This document shows, in pieces, positions 23,046-33,656 of a stretch of 64,000 nucleotides of DNA (the stretch's first letter is position 1; the number at the start of each line of letters is the position of its first letter). The notes under the pieces are model-generated. The model searched no databases. It was not told where the DNA came from and was given only the letters and a program-made list of their open reading frames with translations. Location: contig NC_092670.1 in NCBI RefSeq assembly GCF_964355755.1, positions 26,835,795 to 26,899,794 on the forward strand, given 5' to 3'. This stretch comes from Antedon mediterranea (Eukaryota; Echinodermata; Crinoidea; Comatulida; Antedonidae). The translations under genes and the position numbers were made by a program.

Positions 23046-25099
23046 TACTTACTTACTAACTCACTAAAGATATTATATTTGTTTCAACTGTTTCAAATTC
23101 AGTAGTTCTACTCAATATTAACTACAGTGAAGTAAGGTAGTAGTAACCATAACCTATTATGCAATTATTTTAAAGTTTCTTTCTGTCTCTGAATTTAATT
23201 ATAATACCTACTTGTTATATTGTTGAAACTATTCCCCAACTTCAAACAGTGCTTTAAAGTTGTACAAATTGGTTAATGATTATTTCACAGTAATGTAAGT
23301 CTGTGCTAATTCCTGAAAGATGATGTAATTGTTTGGATAACTTTCACTAGCTTCCTGGCTTTGATTTTGATAACTGTTAATACAATGAGATTTACAGCAC
23401 ACTGAGGAAGTTAGGATGAACACCCATGGGTACCAACCATCAGACAATCAAATCATAGTTATTCTTCAAATATAAATAGAAATAATTGTCAGCTGAGAGG
23501 AGGCTTTAAAGTTGTAATTTTTTCACACAATTGTTTAACCATCAGGCCTGAAAACACAATTGTTTATATGTTGCCCAACCTGACTCACCTAGAATTTGTA
23601 AAAACTGTCCTGGGCTACCTACTTTTAGGCCCTATTGATGTTTAAATTATTATTGATAAAAAGTAAAACAGACACTTTACAACTCTACGGTTACACTGTG
23701 CTTATCGGGAAATCAAATACTTCAGTTTCTGTAAAAATCAGTGAACTAGTGCCATACATGTCTTTTTAAAAAAATGATTAAAGTGTATCAAACATTTTTT
23801 TAAATCCTGAATAATATTTTTTTATTCGATGTATAAAGTATTATGAACACAGCATCATAATTGTATATCATCTTGATAAAACACAGTCATACATCAGCAT
23901 ATATTTAGAATATATATTTATTGATAAATAACTTACAAACATCATCAAATTAATTGATCAAAGTAGTTTACTACAGCACACAGAATACCATAATGTAAAT
24001 GTGCACTGGATATTTTGCTTTCAACTTTTAAAGTATGGCCCACTCTGATATGCTTGAGAATCAGGTGTGTTCTTGAAAATAAACTTCATAAAGAACATGT
24101 ATGATTGATTTTTGTATTTCACCAAAAGAAAATCTGATCACGAGTTTCTTGGACAGACCACAGTTGATGGTCCCATGCATCGTCAGTATTTGACGACTAC
24201 ACTGAATCTTTTTGTATGGAATGGAAGACGTGTGTCATTTAAATCAATAGTTTCAAGCCCTAAGATTAAAAAGGTTTCACATTTATACATTGCCGATTAC
24301 AATATAAAAGATCTATGGTTAGGCTTAAGCCTGGCTTTAATCTAAGACCTGGAGAAAGTCTCAGTTAAGCCTGCCGACTAGGCTATTTGATACATTATCC
24401 ACATAGCCAGTCGGCAAATTGGGAGTCGGCAAACTGCAGTCGGCAAACTGGGAGTCGGCAAACTGGCCTAGATCCATCAATAGGCTGCAGAATCACCACA
24501 CACACACATACTGACACAACCCATCGCTTGTCACACCACAGGGGAACGTTTTGAGTGTGATATGGTTGAGTGATTCCATCGCGTCATCACATACGTCATA
24601 CTTCTAGCTACTTCGTGGGTCTCAATAGACAAGTCTCACAAAGCGCGAACATTTCTAGTAAACACACTTTTTAAATAAATTTAAAAAAAATATGAATGTC
24701 ATTTTTTTTCAGTGGCTGGATCTCAATGGAGATACAAAAAAAGGCGAAAAGCTAAATCAAAACGATAAAGTAAAACAGCCAGAAAAGTTGGCAGAGCTTT
24801 CGGGCAACATTAGCCCTTCATCAGTGCAATTGGACAAAGATAGATATATAAAGTCAGGCAAGTGCTGCCTGAGTGGACAGGAATAAAAGAAATAAAACAA
24901 AAGAGGCACAGGCTGATGAATAGAGGGTGGAGTTAGTATTGGGTAGAAAACAAAGAAGATAGCTTGGTATATCGTAAACAATTTTGGAATAAAATTTTTT
25001 AAAACAGCTTAAATGGTGGTTAATATTGAAACTTAAATTTAGGTAGTAATTTTACCAATCTGGGAGTATGTTCCTAATGTTACGTCCAAAAGGTTTTGT
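23046..25099. repeat. Upstream of IgSF-2, repeats and no gene
   Basis: No supportable coding region. The block at 24717-24840 (with GATAAAGTAAAACAGCCAGAAA and TTTCGGGCAACATTAGCC) recurs nearly unchanged at 59625-59735, just before another SINE copy, so the two are probably parts of one larger repeat. 24400-24460 has short GTCGGCAAACTG repeats. Open frames at 24112 and 24692 have no recognisable domain. Confidence 0.5.
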
Positions 25100-25388
25100 C
25101 GTTTAAATTGATATGCCCTCATCTTTCAGTATTTTATTCATAAAGCAGGATTTCCGAAGAGATACTTTTATATATATATATAAACACATCAGGCACAGAA
25201 GGACATTAATTCTAAACCGCCCGGTGATATACTGAAATTTAAATAATTAATTTGAAACGATAAAGATAAGGAAATCCGTGAGAATGAGAAAATCTGTGAG
25301 AATAAAAAAAAGTCCCCCCAACGTAGACTCGAACCCGGAATATCTGCTTGATATGCAGATGTCCTAACTATTAGACCACTGGGGCTTT
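25100..25388 (-). mobile_element. tRNA-derived SINE
   Basis: Read on the minus strand, the head (25388-25315) is tRNA-like: box A TGGTCTAATAGTTAGG, an anticodon arm TCTGC-ATATCAA-GCAGA, and box B GGGTTCGAGTC. Acceptor pairing is partial (CCCC/GGGG). The body runs through CACCGGGCGGTTTAGAATTA to CTCTTCGGAAATCC. The same body follows a truncated head at 59820-60001 on the plus strand, and part of the tail recurs at 25495-25585. The anticodon would be ATC, so a functional tRNA is unlikely. Confidence 0.7.
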
Positions 25389-26360
25389 CATGGTATTGTT
25401 CAAACGCGATTAGATAGCGACTCTTCCACATTCTCGGCGTAGTACAGCGGAACAACACTAGTCCCTCAATTGTATGCACGCACACCAGATCAAATTGCTA
25501 AGCCTTCATCTTTCAGCATTTTATTTTTTGAAGCGGAATCTTCGAAGAGATATATATATAAATAATAATAATAATGTGTTTATATATATAAAAATGTGAA
25601 ATTCAGCCATATCTTTTAGCATTTAAATGATCATCAAGATCGTTTGTAAGTAAATTATGAATTAGCGCCCACACACTTGAAATTGAAAAGGAAAGATATG
25701 CTTTCTCCGGATACCACCGGAATTACGTCTGCCAAATGTCAGCATGTACTACCATTCAGCGGTTTCAGAGGAATACGTACAATTACACAACCAATTTAAT
25801 AGCATTAATATATATAGATAACATCTGTTTATTATTCATTCCATGCCAGTAGTTGTATATAATTGAAAGAAATCCTTTTGATATTCTTATAAATATTTAA
25901 ATGTTTTATTCATTGTAGTGACATTGTAGATTAATTTACTCCTGGATCCCATCAATTCTAACTTGATTTAAACAAATATACACTTCTCTTGCTTATATAG
26001 TGGTATTTCTATATATTTGTGTATGTAATGAAATTATTGTTATCCAGTTCCTAGTCAATTATCAAACCATAGTTTGAAACAACTATTATACATTTATTTT
26101 TGACAAAAAGTTTTTGATGATATTCCAACTTCCCCACTATACCCAAACTGCCAAATAAACTAAACATTAGAGGACGAATACAATATGAATGCAAATCAGC
26201 TTTGATGGATAACAATACCTATCAATAAACTGTAAAAGCACTATCCTTTATTCACATTTCCAAAATTACAAATAATTTTCTGATGAGTGCTTGTCTCACG
26301 AATCTGAAATCTGTAATACTGTAAATGCATTTCACTGGTTTTTTTGTTGTCTTTTTTACA
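25389..26360. other. Intergenic between SINE and IgSF-3, no gene
   Basis: Contains a partial SINE tail (25495-25585), TA-rich microsatellite (about 25550-25600) and AT-rich sequence similar to 20400-20600. No coding support. Confidence 0.45.
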
Positions 26361-26366
26361 TTTATT
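26361..26366 (-). terminator. Candidate poly(A) signal for IgSF-3
   Basis: AATAAA on the minus strand, about 48 bases past the IgSF-3 stop, the same spacing as in IgSF-2. Confidence 0.5.
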
Positions 26367-26413
26367 GTCTCTATATAATTGTTTGTTAGCTTACAGTATA
26401 CAGTATATTTCAA

Positions 26414-27904
26414 CTACAATGTGGTGGTCTGAGCTGAAGGTGGAGGTTCCCATCCGTCATCTTTATAATATATATCATTTTCAGTTTGAAGTACAGAGAT
26501 ATCAAAATTGTTTGGTAAAAAATTAATATCAAGATGATTAACAACCATGTCACCTTTTACTTCATTCTCTACACTAACGTTCTTGTAATATTCCATGCGT
26601 GCACTTAGATTTTGTTCAGATGGCTGTTTTTGATGGCCTGTTCGTAAGCAAATTATTAAAATACAGATGCTAAGCAGTAGAAAGATTGAACCACAAACTG
26701 CAGCAATTATGATAACCATTGTATCTACTGATGTAGATTCTTGTTTTTCTGATTTGGCAGTAGACATAGCTGGATTTGATGTGATTTCATTCCATGCTAC
26801 ACTGGTGATTTTAGGCATTATTGCAGTTGTTCTAATAGCTTGTGTTGCTACCTTCGATATTTGCTTCCGAGCTTTCGTTGTGGGTAAGCTTGTAGGTGTA
26901 GTCTGTGCTAAAGTTGTAATTGGAGTTGATAATGTTAGTTTAATTGATTTTCTTTCTTCTTGAGTACTTGTGGCCACTGTACAAATTAAGTTTAAACCAT
27001 CGTAGCTAGCCTGAACATTGTGAATCGTCAAAGCACTACCATCAATATTATAACTGATTCCTGCATCTTGAAATGTCCATGCATACGATGTAACAGTGCC
27101 ACTTGACACAAGGCAAATAAACGTTACATCTTGGCCTATAACTGCTATTTCAGGTGTTTGCATTATCAAAAGATTTAAAGGACTTTCAACCAATAAGTTT
27201 ATCATACAAGCCTGAACATTATCTAATGTATTTGAAGTCTGACATATATAAGAAATAACACCTTCTGTATTAGGAACTGTCAGTACATAGTTCAGGCTTA
27301 AAGGATTGTTTGTATTTTGACTGTTAGTTGAAATGATATTTCCATCTATTGACCACATCATTTCTATTAGCGGATCTGCAGGGTCTGAATCACATCGCAA
27401 TGTTATTATGTCATCAGGCTGCACAATCGTTTTCTCTGGTGTATAACACATTGGTGTGGGAACATAATTCGTAATGTACAGTCTTGTAGAGGCTTTGACA
27501 TTAGTCTCTTGACCATTTAAAATAAAAGTACATTGATACGTTCCTAGATCATTTTCACCAACCTCTAGTATTAGCAATGTTTGTGTTATTGAAACATTTT
27601 GAGTAACAGATAATCCACTTAGTGCATACTTTATTGTATCACCGTTTGTCACAGAATCACTTGAAGCAATTTCAATATTGTCATTTTTAGTCCAATGTAT
27701 GCCATGTGGAGTAATAGATTCATCAGAAGTTAATGTTAACGAACATTCAAGGAATCCACTCGAAGACATATTTACAGTCACATGATCTGGAAATGTTATT
27801 TCAGCAGAAAACACATTGTTTCCTATACCAAAAAGAACAAATAAGAATAGCCATGATGAACTCATCCTGTTTGTATTTTTCACAAAAATATTCACTTTAT
27901 ACAT
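26414..27904 (-). CDS. IgSF-3: three-Ig-domain receptor with T/S-rich stalk and short tail
   Basis: The 496-residue frame starts right after a strong 3' splice site (CTTTTGTTTTTCAGCAG then AAAATG), so an intron probably lies in the 5' UTR. M14 is an alternative start that gives a cleaner signal peptide (14-33). Ig cores: C54-W71-C125 (with DLGTYQC), C171-W184-C221 and C264-W276-C308. A Thr/Ser-rich stalk (about 326-394) could carry O-glycans. Membrane span about 396-420. The short tail has Y439-Y440 (YYKNV, a YxN site), Y479-Y480 (YYKDD) and a WEPPP motif. No canonical ITIM is seen, unlike IgSF-1 and IgSF-2. Domains 1 and 2 share their opening motifs with both paralogs. Role and ligand unknown. 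Confidence 0.87.
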   Translation of the reverse strand: MYKVNIFVKNTNRMSSSWLFLFVLFGIGNNVFSAEITFPDHVTVNMSSSGFLECSLTLTSDESITPHGIHWTKNDNIEIASSDSVTNGDTIKYALSGLSVTQNVSITQTLLILEVGENDLGTYQCTFILNGQETNVKASTRLYITNYVPTPMCYTPEKTIVQPDDIITLRCDSDPADPLIEMMWSIDGNIISTNSQNTNNPLSLNYVLTVPNTEGVISYICQTSNTLDNVQACMINLLVESPLNLLIMQTPEIAVIGQDVTFICLVSSGTVTSYAWTFQDAGISYNIDGSALTIHNVQASYDGLNLICTVATSTQEERKSIKLTLSTPITTLAQTTPTSLPTTKARKQISKVATQAIRTTAIMPKITSVAWNEITSNPAMSTAKSEKQESTSVDTMVIIIAAVCGSIFLLLSICILIICLRTGHQKQPSEQNLSARMEYYKNVSVENEVKGDMVVNHLDINFLPNNFDISVLQTENDIYYKDDGWEPPPSAQTTTL

Positions 27905-27919
27905 TTTCTGCTGAAAAAC

Positions 27920-28822
27920 AAAAGTAATACTGGAGTTAGAGTTTGTATCAGATTAAACTTTAGCAAAATTTGGTTTATGATACAGAATTTAAGTACAACT
28001 TTAATGCAAGAAAAAACTAACTCGGAGAGTGCACTTATGTTGAAATTAAACAGAAGGAATAATTTTCTAGGATGGTATGTACAGTAAGGTAGTTACAAGG
28101 AAACTGTACTGTGACATGATACAAAAATATATGTTATATGGTTCAATTTTCTACAATTCAAAACAGCTTACCTTATATTTCTGGAAATATTTTGTGTTAT
28201 TTTTTATACAATTCGAGAAAATTCTTGTGTCATGTTGGAATTGTCTGTATCACCTACACACTAGTACCAAGTTTGTTATACCTGAGTGGGCTTCAATAGA
28301 GGTAGTATTTAATCATGAATAGTCTATTATTCTGCTGATTGTGTTTACCTAGGCTATAGACTCCCCTATTCATAGTCGTAATCAGATGACTGTTGCTTTT
28401 ACGCTTAGTACTTTTCTTTTTGTTGTACAGTTGAAAAGTTTTTTTAATACTTTGCAGGAACTATAAAACAATATGTACTTGAAATTGCTTTTTGAAGATC
28501 TAAAACTATAGTATTATCAAACCAAACAAAATCACTGACAATACATATAGCATGGCATAGATTATTTTTTTTAACAAATTAATGAAAAATTAGTACCCTT
28601 GTTGAGCCGTGAAATGTGCAAAAAGTCAAAGTGCAAACAACCGCAAACTAAAACACAATGATGTCCCGCCGGATGCAATTAGACATACTGTATTTTAGGT
28701 TCAAGGTAAGTAATTGAGTATTATGACCTGAACTGAAGAATATGATATGTTGTTAGGGCTGAATTCTGTCTATTTTGTGTCATATACTATATACAGTATG
28801 CACATTATAATCTTTATACATA
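27920..28822. other. Upstream of IgSF-3, no gene
   Basis: AT-rich, no coding support. From about 28690 to 28822 it belongs to family XY, broken at 28822/28823 by a Helitron-like element. Confidence 0.45.
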
Positions 28823-29968
28823 CTAGAGGGTGAGCTCACTTCTCTCGCTCCCCCTTTAGGAAGTGTAGACGATGGTTCTCGGAATGATAATGACTCGGGT
28901 AAAAAAGGTTTTAGGAGGACGTTCTCCTTGTATGATTTCTGTCGGTTACCATTATTGGAGATGCTTGACATTCGTAAAACTAAACCTACTCTGTTTCACA
29001 GTGTCTTAGATGATTAATAACATTTTAAAGTATAGTGTTTATTGTTTGGTAGGGCCCTTATAGAGCAGAGGTGGGGAGGCGGAGTTCATTTGAGGGTGGT
29101 GCTTATTCGAGGGATGTTGAATTTTTTAGTTTTAATAATATGGTAAATAGTATAATTGTGTTATTATAAATATAATACAATAGTATGTGTAATGTGGATG
29201 GGCGTTTATTAGATAGTTGGGTTTTATTGATGTTTTATTGGGGAGGCGTTTATTCAAATAAATACCATCCTAATAACGAATACATCATTTAATCTAAACA
29301 TCTTTTGAAACTAACTTCCTTGACAGAGTGGGCCGTTTCAGCCCAAAAAAGAAGATGTTTTAGACGGCTTGCAACATTGGCAGACATCCCGGTCCTAATG
29401 GGACACAGATATCCTATACTAACAGTTATTCCTACCAGCTTACTCAATAAATCTTGGCTATCGGGATTTCCCTTGATTTTAAACAAAATGTCCTATCATC
29501 AGATCTCCCTATGTAATTTTATAATACTATTCCCCACAATAATATTCCGATGCTTTATGGCATATATTTAATTTGATCTTTATTAATTTTTACTTTTTAA
29601 CTACTGTACCTTCACACGTGCGGTCCGTTCCGAAAATAAACAAAAAACTAAAATGGGTATAGCCACTAACGTAACGGCCAACTTAGTTGAAACCAGGTAG
29701 TTGTAAGTTGAACTCATCGTGAACCCGGAAATTACTTTGACCGGTACAATTGAAATTGAGTTGAAAATGTACCGATGAAATCAGGAATTTTGTTTAAAAA
29801 CTCTTTATAATATCTTCCTAAGGTAGAAATATGAAACAATATCGTAATAGTGAAAACTAATGTTATCAAATTTACATTTCGCGGTACATCTGAGATAGAT
29901 CAGGTAGGTATCCTAGGCAGAGATTTGTACCTATATGTCAGAATTACCCATAATTTATATACTGTAGA
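28823..29968 (-). mobile_element. Helitron-like nonautonomous element (copy 2)
   Basis: On the minus strand it begins TCTACAGTATATAAATTATG after an A (29969). It ends with the hairpin AGGGGGAGC/GCTCACCCT (8 of 9 pairs) followed directly by CTAG and a T. Joining the flanks gives TATACATA/TTACAAGCAGTGTA, matching the uninterrupted family XY copy near 1180-1205. It is the inverted sister of the element at 16942-18854 and lacks that copy's MITE. Its 88-residue frame at 29305 has no recognised domain, and no Rep/helicase is present. Confidence 0.78.
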
Positions 29969-32109
29969 TTACAAGCAGTGTAAAATAGGTGAAATTACGG
30001 GACCCGCCATTTATTCCAATTTTAAACATGGTGACAGTATGAAATTGAAACACTAAAGATAGAAAGTTCGGAAGGAAATTATCTTAGCAACAACATATTA
30101 ACGTGTAGAATAAATTTGAATACGTATGTGATATAATATGAAAAAACAACATTTTTTATTCAACTGGCCATATGATGACATCACAACATGTGATTGGCAA
30201 ATTGTTAACATGAATTCGTATCTACAATCCAATAGCTTCCAGAAAACGTTTTAATTATGATTATCACTTTTTATTCTAACGAGCTACAACAGATTGAAAT
30301 TTACTATAAAGATAAAAATAAGTGACCCTATTTATTTACATTTTTAGACATGATGATGCATAAAAATTTAAATATTTTTAACTCATGCGAAAGATAGTTG
30401 ATTACCCTAGACAATAGTAAAATCTCGGGGAAAAAGGGAATACGGATAAGCGTGATACGCTCTATTGAATGTGATGAGCAATCACGAAAGTGTGGCCATA
30501 CGAACGTCCGAGAGGTAAATATTCTGCATGAATTCATATCTGCAACATATCTGCTTACATAAAGGTAAAGGAGGTATTTATATTTGTCCTCAAGCTTAAC
30601 TGGAAATTGAGGAAATTCGGATTAGGCCCTCCACGAACCCACGGCAGCCACCAGTGCAGCGCCTACCAGATCAGCACATCGGGAGACGATCCCCCAGAGG
30701 TCCCAACTTGGGAAAGTCCATTCGCAGGAGATTTTGTCGTGAACCACATTCAATTCGTCGAAAGTCAACGCGCGGGGAATCGAAAATCAACACGCGTGTC
30801 GTTTACGTCTCTTATAATTAACTGAATATGTTACATATACAGTATACAGTATACAATATTTACAAATAAGTTGGCTTTGGTATTTTTAATTTTACATTCT
30901 TATTTTTTTTTATGGACACATCCTCAGTACAAAGAATTTTAAAAATATATACTGTATTTTAACTAAAATTCAGTATATAAAATAATTTAACTTAATTACA
31001 TAATGTACAATAAACACATAATAGTATTGCCCTATAGAATTTACTCATTTTTTTTAGGCACAGGCCTAGGCCTAGGGCTTCTACTAGGCCCTAGCTAGCT
31101 ACCATTTTAAAACCCCCCAAAAAAATAATAATAATAAAAAATAACTATTCCGAATCCGTCTTATGCTACATTACGCGAGTTAACATATTATTTCAGATGA
31201 AAAACATTGAGTTTTATATTGTTTTATCCATACGTAATTACACTGGCATTAAAGATATTTAACATTAAAATGTAGGCCGTTTATGAGCTATTTCGCCGAT
31301 TTCTTATCGCTGGGAAATTCCCCACCATCGACATCGATCGATCGAAGAGTAGGCCTAGGCTAGAATAGAGGCCTAGCGTGCATGCCGGAACGGGTGGATT
31401 ATTGCTATATAAATAACAAGTTTGAACAAAAGAGCTTACGACAATCTTAGGTAAATTTGTAACGTAGGCCTACTTGCTTGGCGAATCCATGCCTTTTAAA
31501 TCATTTTAACATGTTCGTATTATCGGATCGTACAGTAAAACCAAATAAAACACCGCCTCAACAACCTCGTGCGATGTGCGATCTGTTGTTCTTTTTTGCA
31601 GCGGATCAACATTGGTAGAGTCCATTAATTATGAGGGTGTTTAAAAATGTAATAACTATTAAAAACGTGTCTCAACCACTGTGTAATCAAAGCGTTTATT
31701 TAGTTAAAACTTGGATCCTCCCAAAATTGATAATCGCGTATTCCGGTGACCACGTGATTGATTCACGGTTGGTTGCACGCTTCTTTTTTTTTCTACGTCC
31801 GGCGTGTAGTACCGTGTGTATATTATTGTTACGGTCAAAGGCAGTGCATACAAATAAAAATACAATAATAGACCACGGAGACTGCATGAATAGACATTGT
31901 TTCAACATCCTGCCTCACTTTTGTCTGGTTATTTATTGACTATTGTTGACCTGGGCTGAGCCTGGGTGTAACCGTAAATCAATTTGGCCAAAAATATGGG
32001 GAAATTTGAAAATGCGGTAAAAAAATCAAAATGCGGTAGAAAACGTCGAGATAGCGGTAGCGCGGTAGATGGGTACTAAAAGCGGTAGACTACCGCGAGT
32101 AGCGGTAGA
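29969..32109. other. Repeat family XY continuation, then unexplained sequence
   Basis: 29969-30560 is family XY. 30600-30790 is a GC-rich patch with a 72-residue open frame that I cannot identify. 31040-31620 is rich in AGGCCTA words. 31990-32110 has seven or so GCGGTAG words. I looked here for the missing 5' exons of GALNT-A and found none. Confidence 0.45.
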
Positions 32110-32449
32110 CTTGGGACCCCTGATCCCCTACTCTTCGAATAGTGTACCAAGTTCTTTAACATGCACTGTTAAGTACGCAGGACCAACGGCTTTACATCCC
32201 ATCCGAAGGATGAGGAAATGAGAGTAAAGCATCTTGCCTAAGGATGCAATTAGTATGGTACAGATAACCTCAAACCCATGCCTATCACATGCTAGTCCCA
32301 TATTACCATTTACACCATCACTCTTCAGTATATACAGCACCCGCTGCGATTTCTAGATGGTCTCCCATCCAGAACACAACCGGGCCCAACGTTGCTTAAC
32401 TTCAGTGATTTGACAAGAACTAGTGTTTCAACACAGTATGGCCGTATAC
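32110..32449 (-). mobile_element. 5S rRNA-headed SINE
   Basis: Read on the minus strand, 32449-32330 is a 120-base 5S rRNA-like head, the length of 5S itself. It starts TACGGCCATAC and includes ATCACTGAAGTTAAGCA, GATGGGAGACCATC and GGGTGCTGTATA. The body contains CATCCTTCGGATGGGATG and TTAAAGAACTTGGTAC, then GAAGAGTAGGGG, a block also found in the tRNA-headed SINE at 11.7 kb. 5S-headed SINEs with a conserved central domain are known in deuterostomes (SINE3/Deu-SINE type); assignment to that group is inference. Confidence 0.75.
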
Positions 32450-33448
32450 CGCCGTAGTGTCCACCATAGTGTGCGAAAGCAAACGGCAGTGATTGTGCTG
32501 CAAGAAAAGTGGTAGCATATTAAATTGAACAAAATTGGGGGTCACCGTTGATCCTGAAGAGATATAATAGATTCGTGCGTAACATTGTTCACACACGCTG
32601 AGATTTTTGACATGCGCAAAATGTCATGAATCGCGTAAAAAGTTGATTAGAAATTAATTTTGCGCATTTTAAAATTTTAAGTGTGCGTGCATGCGTAACT
32701 TCTTGTAAAACATGCCATTTTTAGTGCACAACAAGTTGACCCTTGATAAGAATTAACCTTTCCCTAAGTGTCAATTAAAAATCACTTTTAGTTTTTATCC
32801 TATGTTCAATCATTGAAATTCATAATTTATTAAATCGTGCGTAAGTCATTAAAAAATAGGAGGTATACAACTTCACTTAAATGTTCATATGATGACAAAG
32901 ATGAAATGTTATATGTTTACTAGTTTTTGAGATACGCGAGACACAAAAATGGAGGAGAAAGAAAGAATAATATAAAGAAAAAAAAAGGAAACAGGACGAT
33001 TACAAGGAGTTATCCGCTGAATGCTGATAACTAATAAGATAGAAAGAAAAAAGATCCTGAAAATAACAAGGGGTTATCCACCAAGTGCGGATAACCAATT
33101 AAACTGCTACGTCAAATAGTTGAGCGCCGTTTTTTTTAAAAATATTTCTTATTTATTTTTAATTTTAAAAATTGATCAATCTATATGTATATGTTTTCCA
33201 GTCAATTTGTTATTATTGCATTATAAAATATTCCATCAATTTAAATAGTATATGAGATCTTTTAAAAAGTATTGATTTGGCTTTAAAAAAATTAGGCATA
33301 TAGCACTAAGTACATTTGAAATTATTATGAGATTTATATTGTTATTTTAATTATAGTATCAGAAATCTTTAAAAATAAAATGTAATGAGTTTTTTAATTT
33401 AAAAGAAAATGCAAATCTCTAGTAGTTTTTTTTTTTTTTGTACCTCAG
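32450..33448. repeat. Family XY repeat copy upstream of first GALNT-A exon seen
   Basis: 32560-33110 aligns with 560-1080 (shared GCGCAAAATGTCATGAATCG and the AAGTTGATTAGAAATTAATT block). The rest is AT-rich intron-like sequence ending in a poly-T tract and CCTCAG at 33448. Confidence 0.55.
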
Positions 33449-33656
33449 ATTTCCTTGGCATGGAGTTAGAAGCATATGTAGCACGGCTTCCAGTAGAAGT
33501 GAGAGTTGAGAGAATGGGAACAAGAAGTGGTTTGATTAGAGCACGTCTTAGAGGGGCATCTGTAGCTACTGGCAAAGTCATTACATTTCTTGATGCACAT
33601 TGTGAATGCACTAAAGGTTGGCTTGAACCGCTTCTTACGAGAATTTATTTAGACAG
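33449..33656 (+). CDS. GALNT1-like: GALNT-A exon a (DxH motif)
   Basis: 208 bases, acceptor CCTCAG, donor AG/gttggt. It encodes ...[16 protein letters not shown] and [17 protein letters not shown]. Its length and phase equal those of the matching GALNT-B exon at 60861-61068. The upstream poly-T is the polypyrimidine tract, so the open frame's apparent start at 33409 is an artefact. Confidence 0.9.

Noticed and set aside
24112-24345. 77-residue plus-strand frame as a missing GALNT-A exon
   Set aside because: No GALNT motif and no fitting splice phase.
25315-25388. Functional tRNA with anticodon ATC
   Set aside because: Weak acceptor pairing, and the same body recurs as a SINE; better read as a SINE head.
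15214-32449. Functional 5S rRNA genes
   Set aside because: One copy lacks its 5' third and the other has many changes and a SINE body attached; no 5S cluster is present.
33409-33448. Met-initiated start of the first GALNT-A frame
   Set aside because: It runs through a poly-T splice tract; the exon begins after CCTCAG at 33448.
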